DNA of 64,000 bases from Phenylobacterium sp. LH3H17 (GCF_024298925.1 NZ_CP101283.1:930001-994000); one strand, 5' to 3'; shown: positions 43,125-52,964, counted from the first letter of the stretch. The notes: generated from the letters alone by a model not told the origin. Program-made: numbers and translations.

Positions 43125-43828
43125 AGGTCCAGCAGCTTGGCCGAGGCCGTCTCGATCCGCTCTTCCAGCAGGCGCATGAACTCCGCGCGCTTCAGGCCGG
43201 GCGCGATGGGTTCGAGATATTCGAAGACGATGGTCCCCGGCTTGCGCGTGAAGCCGTGCCTGGGCCAGTGGACGCCGGAATTGGTCGCCACCGGCACCAC
43301 CGGCACATTGATCTCTCGATAGAGGGCGGCGATGCCCGGCTTGTAGTCGGCCTTCTGGCCCGGATCGACGCGGGTCCCTTCGGGGAAGATGATCAGCTGG
43401 CGCTTGTCGGCGAAGCGGTCGTTGGCGTCGCGGATCAGCTTGCGCAGCGCCGTGGAATGGCCTTCGCGGTCCACGACGATCATCCGCGCCCGGGCGGCGA
43501 ACCAGGAGAAGAACGGTATCCAGGTCAGCTCCTTCTTCATCACGAAGCAGGCGTGGGGCAGCCAGGCGAACTGGGCGAAGACGTCGAACATGCATTGGTG
43601 CTTGGGCGCCACCAGGGCCGCGCCGGTCGGCATGTGCTGCTTGCCGCGCACCTCGACCTTGATGTCGCAGCAGACTTCCAGCAGCCAGACGACGCCCCTG
43701 CCCCACATGCCGATCAGCGCCATGGTCCAGGAACGTGGGCCCAGCAGGGCCGGCGACAGGCCCACCGCCACGAAGACGGACCACAGATAGAACAGGGCCA
43801 CGAAGACGAAGGAGCGCAGAGCGATCAA
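43121..43828 (-). CDS. plsC: 1-acyl-sn-glycerol-3-phosphate acyltransferase (PlsC family)
   Basis: 235 residues. HX4D catalytic motif H77-QCMF-D82, then IIFPEGTRVDPG and VPVVPVATNSG. Two N-terminal hydrophobic segments place it at the inner membrane. It makes phosphatidic acid by acylating lysophosphatidate. It lies six bases after the YdcF gene in a run with ftsE, ftsX and ydcF-like genes, all on the minus strand. Confidence 0.88.
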   Translation of the reverse strand: MIALRSFVFVALFYLWSVFVAVGLSPALLGPRSWTMALIGMWGRGVVWLLEVCCDIKVEVRGKQHMPTGAALVAPKHQCMFDVFAQFAWLPHACFVMKKELTWIPFFSWFAARARMIVVDREGHSTALRKLIRDANDRFADKRQLIIFPEGTRVDPGQKADYKPGIAALYREINVPVVPVATNSGVHWPRHGFTRKPGTIVFEYLEPIAPGLKRAEFMRLLEERIETASAKLLDL

Positions 43829-43834
43829 AATGGG

Positions 43835-44449
43835 TCAGCCTTTGTTCGGCCCGGCGGCGGGCTTGTCGCCCAGTCCCAGGATCGCCTCGCGGCCCAGGAT
43901 CGCCAGGTACTTGGTATATTCCCCCACCATCAGGCGCACGCCGCCTGAGGTTCGCCGCCAGCGATGGGCGTCGACGACCGAGGTGGCGACCGGGTAGGCG
44001 GTGAGCTGGGTGTCGGGCATGGCGCCGCGCAGCTCCAGCATGGCGCGCGGCATGTGGTAGTCGGCGGTGACCACGATCAGGCTGTCATAGCGCAGCGAGC
44101 GGGCCCATTCCTGGGTTTCCCGCGCGTTGCCAACCGTGTCGGCGGCGTTGAAGCCCAGGTCGACGCAGCAATCGTACAGCCGCCGCACGGCGCGGCTGAC
44201 GGTGCGGATGTCCTCGCGGCTGGCCTGGCGGCTGACGCCGGACACCAGCATGCGCTTGGCCTTGCCGTCCTGAAGCAGCTCCATGGCCGCCCCGATCCGC
44301 TCGTTGGATCCGGCGCCGGTCAGGGCCACCACCCCGTCGGCGCGCGCGGGCTCGCGGGCCGGCGTCGAGCGCGCCACCCGCTCGGTGAAGGCGAACAGGC
44401 CCACCGCCCAGATGAGCGCCAGCACCAGGAGGGCGGCCAGCGGCTTCAC
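43835..44449 (-). CDS. YdcF-like (DUF218) membrane protein
   Basis: 204 residues from a GTG at 44449 overlapping the ftsX stop (GTGA). One N-terminal membrane helix (LAALLVLALIWAVGLFAF), then the DUF218 Rossmann-like domain: GVVALTGAGSNERIGAAMEL, KRMLVSGVSR, GNARETQEWAR and VVTADYHMPRAMLEL. Related proteins (ElyC/SanA/YdcF) act in envelope biogenesis. Coupling with ftsX suggests a role near division-site cell wall work (inference). Confidence 0.85.
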   Translation of the reverse strand: MKPLAALLVLALIWAVGLFAFTERVARSTPAREPARADGVVALTGAGSNERIGAAMELLQDGKAKRMLVSGVSRQASREDIRTVSRAVRRLYDCCVDLGFNAADTVGNARETQEWARSLRYDSLIVVTADYHMPRAMLELRGAMPDTQLTAYPVATSVVDAHRWRRTSGGVRLMVGEYTKYLAILGREAILGLGDKPAAGPNKG

Positions 44450-45336
44450 ATCATCTCCCGGATCAGGGCGAGCGAGGTCAGGCGCGCCGAGACGGCGGCC
44501 ACGGCGGCCGCGGCCAGGGGCGCGGGCGCGACGGCCAGCAGGTCGATCCATGCGATGGGCAATACTGGCGTCAAGCCGTCGCCTCCCCCCGCGAAACGCA
44601 GCACGGCCCCCATGATCGCCGCCGCGCCCGCTCCGAACAAGCCCGCCGTCGCGGCCATGCGCGCGAAGCGGACCTGGAACAGGCCGGCGATGAACCCGTC
44701 CTCGGCCCCTGAGAGGTGCAGCACCTCCACCACCTCGCGGCGCGCGGCCAGTCCCGCCCGGGTCGCGAAGGCCACCACGGCCCCGGCCGCCACGGCGATC
44801 AGGGCGAACACCGCCCCGCCGATGATCCGCGCCGTTCCGGCCGCGCGTTCGATGTCCTTCATCCAGACCGAATGGTCGTCGACGATGGCGTCCAGCCCCT
44901 GGGCCTTCAGCGCGCGGTCCAGGGTCTCTCCGGTGGCCGGCGCTTCGGGATCGAGCAGCACCGAGACCAGGCGCGGAATGGGCAGGTCCTCCAAATCGGC
45001 GGCGTCGCCCAGCCAGGGCGCGATGAGCGCCTCGGCCTTTTCCTTCTCCAGGGCGCGGGCCTCGACCACGCCGGGCACGCCGGCAAGGGTCTCGGCGGCG
45101 CGGGCCGCGGCCCCGTCGGGGGTCTCGTTGGTCTTGGGCCGGACGATGATCGTGGCCTCGTTGGTCAGGTGGCCGGTCCAGCCGCGGGCGGCGCGGTCGG
45201 CGGCCAGCACCGCCAGCAGGGTCAGGCAGGCCAGGAAGCACAGGGTCGCGACCACGAAGATCAGCGAGCCGTCCTTGGCGTCGGCCTCGGGCAGGAAGGG
45301 CGCCGGGCGCCAGCGTTCGGCGTCAAACTCGCTCAC
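44446..45336 (-). CDS. ftsX: Cell division protein FtsX
   Basis: 296 residues. First membrane helix (SLIFVVATLCFLACLTLLAV), a periplasmic loop of about 110 residues (TIIVRPKTNETPDG to SVWMKDIERAAG), and three C-terminal helices, the classic four-helix FtsX layout. With FtsE it forms an ABC-type complex that couples division to peptidoglycan hydrolases. It overlaps ftsE by four bases and ydcF by four bases. Confidence 0.9.
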   Translation of the reverse strand: MSEFDAERWRPAPFLPEADAKDGSLIFVVATLCFLACLTLLAVLAADRAARGWTGHLTNEATIIVRPKTNETPDGAAARAAETLAGVPGVVEARALEKEKAEALIAPWLGDAADLEDLPIPRLVSVLLDPEAPATGETLDRALKAQGLDAIVDDHSVWMKDIERAAGTARIIGGAVFALIAVAAGAVVAFATRAGLAARREVVEVLHLSGAEDGFIAGLFQVRFARMAATAGLFGAGAAAIMGAVLRFAGGGDGLTPVLPIAWIDLLAVAPAPLAAAAVAAVSARLTSLALIREMM

Positions 45337-46055
45337 GCCGCACTCCCGCCCGCGAGCCGGGTCAGGCGTCCTTCGTCCAGGTGAAGCACCGGCATGCCGG
45401 ACGCGGCCACCAGGTCCTGGTCGTGGGTGGCGATGAGGATGGTGGTCCCCAGGCGGTTCAGCTCGACGAACAGCCGCAGGATGCGCAGGCCCATCTCATG
45501 ATCGACATTGCCGGTGGGTTCGTCGGCCAGCAGGATGTCGGGGCGGTTGACCACCGCGCGGGCGATAGCGAGCCGCTGCTTCTCGCCCCCGGCCAGGGTC
45601 GCGGGCATGGCGTGCATGCGCGAGCGCAGGCCTACCCAGGTCAGCAGTTCGGCCACGTCCTGGCGATAGCTTTCGGGCTTACGGCCGGCGATGCGCAGCG
45701 GCAGGGCGGTGTTGTCGAAGGCCGACAGGTGCTCCAGCAGCTTGAACTCCTGGTAGACCACCCCGATCCGCCGGCGCAGGAACGGCTGCTCGCGGGGCGC
45801 GATGGCCGATACGTCCTGGCCGAACAGGTGCAGCAGTCCCTTCGAGGGCCGGGCCGCCAGGAAGATAAGCTTGAGCAGCGAGGTCTTGCCCGCCCCGGAG
45901 GCGCCAGTGACGAAATGGAAAGACCCGGGCGCCAATGAGAAGGTAAGGTCCTTCAGCGTCTCGGGGGCACGGCCATATCGCATCGAAACGTCATCGAAGC
46001 GGACCACGGCGGGATCGGCGTCGAACGCGCCGGCGGCATGCGTGTTTCTGGACAT
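45333..46055 (-). CDS. ftsE: Cell division ATP-binding protein FtsE
   Basis: 240 residues. Walker A GASGAGKTSLLK, signature LAGGEKQRLAIARA (a variant of LSGGE), Walker B DILLADEPTGNVD, H-loop ILIATHDQD. It partners FtsX at the septum. Length is normal. A 56-base gap to the divergent DUF3426 gene should hold the promoters; it contains one GANTC site (GATTC near 46099), compatible with methylation-dependent cell-cycle control. Confidence 0.92.
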   Translation of the reverse strand: MSRNTHAAGAFDADPAVVRFDDVSMRYGRAPETLKDLTFSLAPGSFHFVTGASGAGKTSLLKLIFLAARPSKGLLHLFGQDVSAIAPREQPFLRRRIGVVYQEFKLLEHLSAFDNTALPLRIAGRKPESYRQDVAELLTWVGLRSRMHAMPATLAGGEKQRLAIARAVVNRPDILLADEPTGNVDHEMGLRILRLFVELNRLGTTILIATHDQDLVAASGMPVLHLDEGRLTRLAGGSAA

Positions 46056-46111
46056 GAAGACCGAAATCGGCGACCTCGGTTGAGGTTGCTGGAGCGTCCG
46101 ATTCGGCCGTC

Positions 46112-47002
46112 ATGATACTGACCTGTCCAGAGTGCGCCACCAGCTATTTCGTGGATGATTCCAAGATCCCCGAAGCCGGTCGCATCGTGAAGTGCGCCAG
46201 CTGCGGCGCGCGCTGGACCGCGCGCCCGGAGCCGGCGGCGCTCGACCTGGAAGTCACCGGCGACGAGGGCGCGATCGCCCGCGAACCGGCCGAGCAGGCG
46301 ATCTCGGACGAGATCCCGATCAGCGAGCTGCCGGGCGAGGTCCTGCCCAAGGTGTTCCGCGCCAAGGCCGACACCGAGCGCCGGATTCGCGAGGCCGCCG
46401 CCACGGGGATCATCTGGGCGGGCCTGGCCGCGGCGCTGCTGGTGCTGTTAGCCGTCGCCTTCGTGTTCCGGGTCGACGTGGTGCGCATCTGGCCGCGGAC
46501 GGCCAGCGCCTACGCGTTCGTCGGCCAGCCGGTGAACAGTCTCGGCCTGGTGATCGAGGGCGTGCGGTTCGAGCCCTCCCTGCAGGAGGGCCATGCGGCG
46601 CTGTCGGTCTCGGGCATGATCCGCAACATCCAGGAAGAGCCGGTGATTTCGCCCCCCATGCGCATCAGCCTGCTGGATGAGCACGGCAAGGCGGTGGTCA
46701 CCAAGATCGCCCGTCCCGCAGACGCCAAGATCCCGCCCGGCGAGACCCGTCATTTCGCCATCGCCCTGCTGGACCCGCCGGTCACGGCTCGTGTCCTGGA
46801 GGTCGCCTTCGCGCCGCCCGAACCGCTCAAGAAGGTGAAGGTCAACCAGGGCGATCCCCCGAAGGCGTCGGCCGCTCAGGGTGCGCCTGCCCTGCGTCAC
46901 GCCGCCAACCCGCCGGCGGTGACCCGGAGCCTGACGCCCGCTCCGGTGGAGGCCCAGCCCCTGCCGCCCGGCACTCCGGACGCCTTGCAAGCCCATGAGT
47001 GA
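46112..47002 (+). CDS. MJ0042-type zinc-ribbon, DUF3426 membrane protein
   Basis: 296 residues. The N-terminal zinc ribbon has two CxxC pairs (LTCPECATSYFVDD and VKCASCGARW). A membrane helix (IIWAGLAAALLVLLAVAFVF) separates it from a DUF3426 domain (LSVSGMIRNIQEEPVISPPM, RHFAIALLDPPVTARVLEVA). Alphaproteobacterial members are single-pass proteins of unknown role, frequently next to ftsE/ftsX. The gene is in frame overlap of eight bases with the following phosphoribosyltransferase. Confidence 0.87.
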   Translation: MILTCPECATSYFVDDSKIPEAGRIVKCASCGARWTARPEPAALDLEVTGDEGAIAREPAEQAISDEIPISELPGEVLPKVFRAKADTERRIREAAATGIIWAGLAAALLVLLAVAFVFRVDVVRIWPRTASAYAFVGQPVNSLGLVIEGVRFEPSLQEGHAALSVSGMIRNIQEEPVISPPMRISLLDEHGKAVVTKIARPADAKIPPGETRHFAIALLDPPVTARVLEVAFAPPEPLKKVKVNQGDPPKASAAQGAPALRHAANPPAVTRSLTPAPVEAQPLPPGTPDALQAHE

Positions 47003-47540
47003 ACCGCTGCCCGAGCTCCTGGCCGAGCCGGTGGTCTTGCTCAACCAGGCCGAGGTCGCGACCCGGGTGGAAGCCCTGGCCGCCGAGATCGCGCCGCACA
47101 TCGACGACAACACCGTGGCGGTCTGCCTGCTGACCGGCGGGCTCTGGTTCGCCTCGGACCTCACCCGGGCCCTGTCGCGGGCCGGGCGCAATGTGCGGTT
47201 CGACGCCCTGTGGCTGGCCTCCTACGGCGATGAGCGCGCCAGCCTCGGACGGTGCGAGGTCCGCGCCGACCTGCAGCGTCCGCTCTCGGGCCGCACCGCC
47301 CTGATCATCGACGACGTCATAGATACCGGCCTGTCCCTATCGGAAGCCCAGCGCCTGGTCACGGACGCAGGGGCCAGTCGTGCGCTCACCGCCGTCTTCG
47401 CAAGCAAGCCGTGGCCCACCCCACGCGCCATCGTCCCCGACTTCGTGGCCTGGCACGCTCCGGCACGCTTCCTGGTCGGCTACGGCATGGATGCCGCCGG
47501 AGCCTATCGCGGGCTGCCGTTCATCGGGGCGCTGGATTAG
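46995..47540 (+). CDS. hpt: Hypoxanthine phosphoribosyltransferase
   Basis: 181 residues. PRPP-binding loop ALIIDDVIDTGLSLSEA, upstream CLLTGGLWFASDLTRAL, and the C-terminal FLVGYGMD, which contacts the purine. It salvages hypoxanthine and guanine to nucleotides. Translation is probably coupled to the DUF3426 gene because its ATG lies eight bases inside that frame. Confidence 0.88.
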   Translation: MSEPLPELLAEPVVLLNQAEVATRVEALAAEIAPHIDDNTVAVCLLTGGLWFASDLTRALSRAGRNVRFDALWLASYGDERASLGRCEVRADLQRPLSGRTALIIDDVIDTGLSLSEAQRLVTDAGASRALTAVFASKPWPTPRAIVPDFVAWHAPARFLVGYGMDAAGAYRGLPFIGALD

Positions 47541-47548
47541 ACGCCTGC

Positions 47549-48790
47549 CTAGCCGGTGCTGGCGTTGATCTGCGCCCGGACCACCGAGGCCGGCACCACC
47601 GGGATTTCATGGTCGTCCAGCGGCTTCATCCAGGCCTTTCGGGCCATGGCCGCGGCCACATAGGGGGCGAGTTCCTGCGCCTTGCGGGCCTCGCGCTCGG
47701 CGACCTCGGCCTTGAAGCCCCCCATCACCTCGGCGGCGAACAGCTCCAGGGATTCGCAGATGTGGTCGTGGCGATTACGGCCGGCCTGCTGCAGGAAGAT
47801 CACCTGGTCGACGCCGGCGTCCTGGAAGGCGGTGATGTGCTCACGGATGTCGTCTGGCGTGCCGATGCCGTTGGCGTTGCGCTCGGCCATGCTTCGGGCG
47901 GCGATGATCTCCTCGTCGCTGTTGGCGCGCGACTTCTGGAAGTCGGCGAACAGGGTCGAGCGGCCGGGCAGGGCGTCGTGCGCCACCAGGGCGTTGACTG
48001 CATAGCCGAAGAACTCAAAGCCCTCCTGGCCGCGCCGGATCGCCTCCGCGCGATCGTGATGCACCGAGAAGTTCGAGACCATGGCGATATTGGCGTTCAC
48101 GCTGTGGCCGATGGGGACGCATTCGTCTGACTTGATGATCCCATAGTAGATGTCGGCCCAGTTCCGCGCCTCCTCCGGATCGACGAAGGAGAAGGCGAGC
48201 GCGCCGAGACCTTTCGAGGCGGCCACCTTGATGGTGTCGCGGTTGGTGCAGGCCATCCACATGGGCGGATGCGGCTTCTGCATCGGCTTGGGCACGACAT
48301 TGCGGCAGGGGAAGGAGAAGCCCCGGCCCTCGAAGCCCGGGTATGGGTCCATCACCATCATGTTGGCGATCTGCTCGGCGGCCTCCAGGGCCAGCGCGCG
48401 CTTTTCCTTGGCGGGGATGCCGAAGCCTCCCAGCTCCAGCCGCGTGGCGCCCTCGCCGATCCCGAAGTCGAGCCGTCCGTGCGAGATGATATCCAGGGTC
48501 GCCAGGCCCTCGGCCGTGCGGGCCGGGTGGTTGTAGTTGGGGATTACCTGGCGGATGCCGTGGCCGACGCGGATGGTCTTGGTGAGCGCCGCGCAGGCGG
48601 CGAGGAACACCTCCGGGGCGGAGGAATGGGAATATTCCTCGAGGAAGTGGTGCTCGACCTCCCAGGCGTAGTCGAAGCCCAGCCGGTCGGCGAGCACGAC
48701 CTGCTCCAGGGCCTGGTGGAACAGCCGCGCCTCGTCGCCCTCGTTCCAGGGCTTGGGAAGCTGGTGCTCGTAAAAGATCCCGAAGCGCAT
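47549..48790 (-). CDS. LLM class flavin-dependent oxidoreductase
   Basis: 413 residues. Luciferase-like beta/alpha barrel: FGIFYEHQLPKPWNEGDEAR, FDYAWEVEHHFLEEYSHSSA, VGHGIRQVIPNYNHPARTAE and RLDFGIGEGATRLELGGFGI are the family segments. It should use reduced FMN to oxidise an unknown substrate. It faces the phosphoribosyltransferase tail to tail, eight bases apart, and stands alone. Confidence 0.87.
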   Translation of the reverse strand: MRFGIFYEHQLPKPWNEGDEARLFHQALEQVVLADRLGFDYAWEVEHHFLEEYSHSSAPEVFLAACAALTKTIRVGHGIRQVIPNYNHPARTAEGLATLDIISHGRLDFGIGEGATRLELGGFGIPAKEKRALALEAAEQIANMMVMDPYPGFEGRGFSFPCRNVVPKPMQKPHPPMWMACTNRDTIKVAASKGLGALAFSFVDPEEARNWADIYYGIIKSDECVPIGHSVNANIAMVSNFSVHHDRAEAIRRGQEGFEFFGYAVNALVAHDALPGRSTLFADFQKSRANSDEEIIAARSMAERNANGIGTPDDIREHITAFQDAGVDQVIFLQQAGRNRHDHICESLELFAAEVMGGFKAEVAEREARKAQELAPYVAAAMARKAWMKPLDDHEIPVVPASVVRAQINASTG

Positions 48791-48882
48791 CGTCGACCCT
48801 CCCGTCCGCCCTCGGCGCCATCGCGCCGGGTTGGTTGAGGTCTACTTCCTGCGTCCTTGCACGGTTTGGCAAGGGGCGGCGG

Positions 48883-50166
48883 CTAGAGCCAGGGCGCGGT
48901 GGCCTCCTTGGCCAGCATGTCCTCATAGGTCGGGCGTGGCCGGATCACGGCGTAGTCGGCGCCCTTGACCAGCACCTCGGGCGCCAGCAGGCGGCTGTTA
49001 TACTCGCTCGACATCACCGCCCCATAGGCGCCGGCGCTGAGGAAGGCCACCAGGTCGCCGGCTTCAAGCGGGGACAGGGCGCGCTCGCGGGTGAAGGTGT
49101 CGCCGGTCTCGCAGATCGGCCCGACCACGTCGTAGACCACAGGTGCGCCCGGACGCGGCTTGACCGCGACGATCTCGTGATAGGCGTCGTACATGGCCGG
49201 CCGGATCAAGTCGTTCATCGCCGCGTCCAGCACCGCGAACTTCCGGCCCTCGGGCCGCTCGTGGACGTGCAGCACCCGGGCCAGCAGCACGCCGGCATTG
49301 GCGGCGATCATCCGACCGGGTTCGAAAGAGTAGGCCACGTCCAGTCCGCCCATGGTTCTCGCGATCATTCGCGCATAATCGGCGGGTGTGGGCGGGGTCG
49401 GCTGGTTGAAATAGGGCACGCCCAGGCCGCCCCCCAGGTCCAGGCGCTCGACCGCGAGCCCCTCGCCGCGCAGGCGTTCGACCAGACCGCGCATCTTGGC
49501 GAAGGCTTCGGCCATGGGCGCCAGATCGGTGATCTGGCTGCCGATATGGCAGGTGACGCCCACCGGCTTCAGGCCGGCGTCGTTGGCGGCCTTGGCGTAG
49601 AGCCGCTCGGCCTCGGAGAGCGAGACGCCGAACTTGTTGTCGGCCTTGCCGGTGGAGATCTTTGCGTGGCCGCCGGCCGAGACGTCGGGATTGACCCGGA
49701 TGGCGACCAGCGCGCGGGCGCCCAGCGACCGGGCGACCCGGCTGGCCAGCTCCATCTCGGGCTCTGACTCGACATTGATTTCGGAGACGCCGACCTTGAG
49801 CGCGAAGGCGATCTCGTCCGCGGTCTTGCCGACGCCGGAGAACACGATCTTCTCAGGCGGGACTCCGGCGGCCAGAGCCCGGCGGATCTCGCCCTCCGAG
49901 ACTGTGTCGGCGCCCGCGCCCAGCTTCGCCAGGGTCTTGAGGACGGCGACGTTGGAATTGGCCTTCACGGCGAAGGCCAGCAGCGGATCGCCGCCATGCT
50001 CGCCGCGGATCCCTTCGGCGACCAGGGCGTCGCGCAGCACGGCGTAGTGCCGTTCCAGGGTGGCCGTCGAATAGACATAGACCGGCGTGCCGACCGCCTC
50101 GGCCAGGGCGCTCAGGGATACGTCCTCGCAGAAGAGCTCGCCCCCGTGGAGCTCGAAATGGTTCAT
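48883..50166 (-). CDS. lysA: Diaminopimelate decarboxylase
   Basis: 427 residues. PLP lysine K68 in LLAFAVKANSNVAVL; HIGSQI, EPGRMIAANAG and GPICETGDTF (active-site Cys) follow in order. It makes lysine from meso-diaminopimelate, the last step of the pathway. It is last of argH, lptM, lysA, with ATGA overlaps throughout, a common alphaproteobacterial arrangement. Confidence 0.93.
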   Translation of the reverse strand: MNHFELHGGELFCEDVSLSALAEAVGTPVYVYSTATLERHYAVLRDALVAEGIRGEHGGDPLLAFAVKANSNVAVLKTLAKLGAGADTVSEGEIRRALAAGVPPEKIVFSGVGKTADEIAFALKVGVSEINVESEPEMELASRVARSLGARALVAIRVNPDVSAGGHAKISTGKADNKFGVSLSEAERLYAKAANDAGLKPVGVTCHIGSQITDLAPMAEAFAKMRGLVERLRGEGLAVERLDLGGGLGVPYFNQPTPPTPADYARMIARTMGGLDVAYSFEPGRMIAANAGVLLARVLHVHERPEGRKFAVLDAAMNDLIRPAMYDAYHEIVAVKPRPGAPVVYDVVGPICETGDTFTRERALSPLEAGDLVAFLSAGAYGAVMSSEYNSRLLAPEVLVKGADYAVIRPRPTYEDMLAKEATAPWL

Positions 50167-50441
50167 CTGGGCCGGGCGTATGGGTCGGGCAGGGCGCCTT
50201 GCGGGGCGCTGGACGTGGCGCTCGGCGCGGAGTCGATCGGCTGGGTGCGCGGCGGCACGGGCGCGTCGTCGCGGTTGCGCGGGTCGACCGTGCGGATCGC
50301 GCGGCCGGGATCGGACCCGGCGTCCGCCCCCGAGCCCTTGCCCGCCAGCGGACCGGGACGCTCAAGGGCGCCCATCTTGCCGCACCCGGCCAGGGCCAGG
50401 GCGCCCGTCAGGACGGCGATCGCCGCCAATCGAAGGGTCAT
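50163..50441 (-). CDS. lptM: LptM-type small lipoprotein
   Basis: 92 residues from the ATG at 50441, which overlaps the argH stop (ATGA). [20 protein letters not shown] has a lipobox (LAGC-G), and the mature part is short and Pro-rich ([20 protein letters not shown]). Small lipoproteins of this type between argH and lysA are annotated LptM (YifL), which assists maturation of the LptD LPS translocon. Assignment rests on size, lipobox, CGxxGxL start and context. Confidence 0.8.
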   Translation of the reverse strand: MTLRLAAIAVLTGALALAGCGKMGALERPGPLAGKGSGADAGSDPGRAIRTVDPRNRDDAPVPPRTQPIDSAPSATSSAPQGALPDPYARPR

Positions 50442-51871
50442 GACAGCTTCTCCTTCCAACGCGCGATCTGGGCGCGAACCTGTTCCGGCGAGGCGCCGCC
50501 GTAGCTCTTGCGGCTGGCGACCGAAGCGGCGGGCGTCAGCACGTCGAAAACCCCGGCCGTGATCCGAGTCTCCAGGGCCTGGAGTTCAGATAGGGGCAGG
50601 GACGACAGATCGCAGCCGAGCGACTCGGCCTTTTTCACCGCCGCGCCCGTCACGTGGTGGGCGTCGCGGAACGGCATGTCCAGTTCGCGCACCAGCCAGT
50701 CGGCCAGATCCGTCGCCGTCGAATAACCGGCGCCGGCGGCGGCGGCCATCTTCTCGGCCACCGGCTCCAGGTCGGCGACCATGCCGGCCATGGCGGCCAG
50801 CGAGAGTTCGAGCGCATCGAAGGCTTCGAAGGTAGGGACCTTGTCCTCCTGCATGTCCTTCGAATAGGTCATCGGCAGGCCCTTCATCACAACGGTGAGC
50901 TGGGTGAAGGATCCCAGAAGCCGCCCGACCTTGGCGCGGATCAGCTCCGCGGCGTCGGGATTTTTCTTCTGTGGCATGATCGACGAGCCGGTGGTGAAGG
51001 CGTCGGAGAGCTTCACGAAGCCGAATTGCGGCGTCATCCAGATCACGATCTCTTCGGCCAGGCGCGACAGGTGCACGGCGCAGATGGTGGCCGCCGCCAG
51101 GGCCTCCAGGGCGAAGTCGCGGTCGGCGACGCTGTCCAGGGAGTTGGCGGTGGGGCCCGCGAAGCCCAGGGCCTGCGCCGTCGCGTGGCGGTCGATGGGG
51201 AAGGGGGAGCCGGCGAGCGCGGCGGCGCCCAGGGGGCACTCGTTCATCCGCGCCCGCGCGTCGGCGAACCGCGAGGCGTCACGGCCGAACATCTCCACAT
51301 AGGCCATCAGGTGGTGGCCAAAGGTCACGGGCTGGGCCGGCTGCAGGTGGGTGAAGCCGGGCATCAGGGTCGCCGCGTGCGGCTCGGCCTTGGCCAGCAG
51401 GGCGCTCTGCAGGTCGCGGATCTGGCCGCCGGTCCGGTCGCAGGCCTCGCGGACCCACAGGCGGAAGTCGAGCGCCACCTGGTCGTTGCGCGAGCGGGCG
51501 GTGTGCAGCCGGCCGGCCGCGGGGCCGATCAGCTCGCGAAGCCGCGCCTCCACGTTCATGTGGATATCTTCGTACTCGTCGCGGAACGGGAAGGTCCCTG
51601 CGGCGATCTCCGCCTCGATGGCCTGCAGGCCGCCCTGGATCGCCGCCTCGTCCTCGCTTGAAATCACGCCTTGCTTGCGCAACATCGCCGCGTGCGCCCG
51701 CGACCCCGCCAGGTCCTGGGAGGCTAGGCGCTTGTCGAAGCCGATGGAGACGTTGATCGCCTGCATCAGTTCGGCCGGTTTGGACGTAAACCGTCCGCCC
51801 CACATGGCCTGACCCGGTTGGGCTTGGCCATCTTGGGTCTTTTTCGAGGCAGGCGAGGAGTTGTCGGTCAT
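50438..51871 (-). CDS. argH: Argininosuccinate lyase
   Basis: 477 residues from the ATG at 51871; the ATG at 51805 ([15 protein letters not shown]) is the more usual ArgH start and is a real alternative. Signature [20 protein letters not shown] is complete, as are [17 protein letters not shown] and [12 protein letters not shown]. It cleaves argininosuccinate to arginine and fumarate. Its ATG abuts the ATG of the divergent tlpA (CATATG), leaving no intergenic space. Confidence 0.93.
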   Translation of the reverse strand: MTDNSSPASKKTQDGQAQPGQAMWGGRFTSKPAELMQAINVSIGFDKRLASQDLAGSRAHAAMLRKQGVISSEDEAAIQGGLQAIEAEIAAGTFPFRDEYEDIHMNVEARLRELIGPAAGRLHTARSRNDQVALDFRLWVREACDRTGGQIRDLQSALLAKAEPHAATLMPGFTHLQPAQPVTFGHHLMAYVEMFGRDASRFADARARMNECPLGAAALAGSPFPIDRHATAQALGFAGPTANSLDSVADRDFALEALAAATICAVHLSRLAEEIVIWMTPQFGFVKLSDAFTTGSSIMPQKKNPDAAELIRAKVGRLLGSFTQLTVVMKGLPMTYSKDMQEDKVPTFEAFDALELSLAAMAGMVADLEPVAEKMAAAAGAGYSTATDLADWLVRELDMPFRDAHHVTGAAVKKAESLGCDLSSLPLSELQALETRITAGVFDVLTPAASVASRKSYGGASPEQVRAQIARWKEKLS

Positions 51872-52498
51872 ATGAGCGAGCGTTCGGATGAAGGTGCGGC
51901 CGGCGGCCCCAAGATCCCGCTGCGGTGGGTGCTGGGGGGCGTCGCCGTGCTCGGCGTCGCCGCGGTTCTCTACATCATCGGTCAGGCTTCCATAAACCCC
52001 CAGCAGGAAACGAGCCTGAAAGGCTTCGCCAAGGGAGAGATGGCCAAGTTCGCCCTGCCGGTCGAGGCGGCCCCGCCGCCGGCCGCCGGCTTCCTCGACG
52101 CCAAGGGCCAGACGAGGCGCATCGCCGACTTCCGGGGCAAGGTGGTGGTGGTCAATATGTGGGCCACCTGGTGCGCCCCCTGCGTCATCGAGATGCCGAC
52201 CTTGGCCAAGCTGGCCAAGAGCTACGAGGGCAAGAACGTCGAGGTGGTGGCGATCAGCGTCGACCGTCCGGACGACGAGGCCAAGGCTCGCGCCTTCATC
52301 GCCAAGCACGCGCCGCTCGCCTTCTATCACGATCCCAAGATGGCCATTCCGTTCGCCTTCAAGCCCGCCGCGGTAGGCATGCCGACCACGGTGATCTACG
52401 GGGCCGACGGGGTGGAACGGGGCCGGCTGGCCGGCGAAGCCGACTGGTCGGGCAAGGAGGCCAAGGCCCTGATCGACAAGGTGTTGGCGGAAAGTTGA
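51872..52498 (+). CDS. tlpA: TlpA-type thiol:disulfide reductase, membrane-anchored
   Basis: 208 residues. Membrane helix about 17-36 ([20 protein letters not shown]), then a thioredoxin fold with the redox motif WCAPC (C101, C104) in [20 protein letters not shown] and the cis-Pro region [10 protein letters not shown]. It reduces periplasmic cysteines, for example in cytochrome maturation. GAGGAG at about 51854-51859 is the probable ribosome site and lies within the argH reading frame. Confidence 0.88.
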   Translation: MSERSDEGAAGGPKIPLRWVLGGVAVLGVAAVLYIIGQASINPQQETSLKGFAKGEMAKFALPVEAAPPPAAGFLDAKGQTRRIADFRGKVVVVNMWATWCAPCVIEMPTLAKLAKSYEGKNVEVVAISVDRPDDEAKARAFIAKHAPLAFYHDPKMAIPFAFKPAAVGMPTTVIYGADGVERGRLAGEADWSGKEAKALIDKVLAES

Positions 52499-52701
52499 AC
52501 AGGCGCTGCGGTTGACCGTCGTCCTGGCCCGTGGCCAGACTTCGGCCCAATCGGCGCTTTGGGCCTGCTGACGTTCTTTCTCCCCACGCATTTCGCGCGG
52601 AACCGAACAGCCCGCTCCCCAGACGACTGAGATGGACCGGGCGACCGGCGATCCTCGTCGCGAGTCCGCGTGGAACATTGAGTCAGGGAGACGAGAAGGA
52701 C

Positions 52702-52905
52702 ATGGCCACCGGTACGGTCAAGTGGTTCAACGCCACCAAGGGCTTCGGCTTCATCCAGCCTGACGATGGCGGCAAGGACGTCTTCGTCCACATATCCGCC
52801 GTCGAACGCGCGGGTCTGCGCAGCCTGAATGAGGGCGACAAGGTCAGCTACGAGGAGAAGGAAGAGCGCGGCAAGACCGCCGCGGTCGACCTGAAGCCGG
52901 TCTAG
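52702..52905 (+). CDS. cspA: Cold-shock domain protein
   Basis: 67 residues: [20 protein letters not shown], with RNP1 KGFGFI and RNP2 VFVHIS. Binds single-stranded RNA/DNA. The ATG at 52702 is the family start; the frame is open 57 codons further up but that part shows no coding character. The 203-base stretch from 52499 is probably a long 5' leader, as common for cold-shock genes. Confidence 0.93.
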   Translation: MATGTVKWFNATKGFGFIQPDDGGKDVFVHISAVERAGLRSLNEGDKVSYEEKEERGKTAAVDLKPV

Positions 52906-52932
52906 CCGGCCTCCACCATTCAAGCATTCAAG

Positions 52933-52964
52933 CGGACGCCGGACTTGCGAGAGACCGGCGTCCG
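52933..52964 (+). terminator. Terminator after cspA
   Basis: Perfect 10-bp stem CGGACGCCGG (52933-52942) / CCGGCGTCCG (52955-52964) with a 12-base loop, 28 bases after the cspA stop and followed by TTCCGCGT. Confidence 0.7.

Noticed and set aside
52531..52701. In-frame 57-codon extension upstream of the cold-shock gene
   Set aside because: The sequence has no resemblance to the family, which always starts at MATGTVKWF; the stretch is better read as an untranslated leader.
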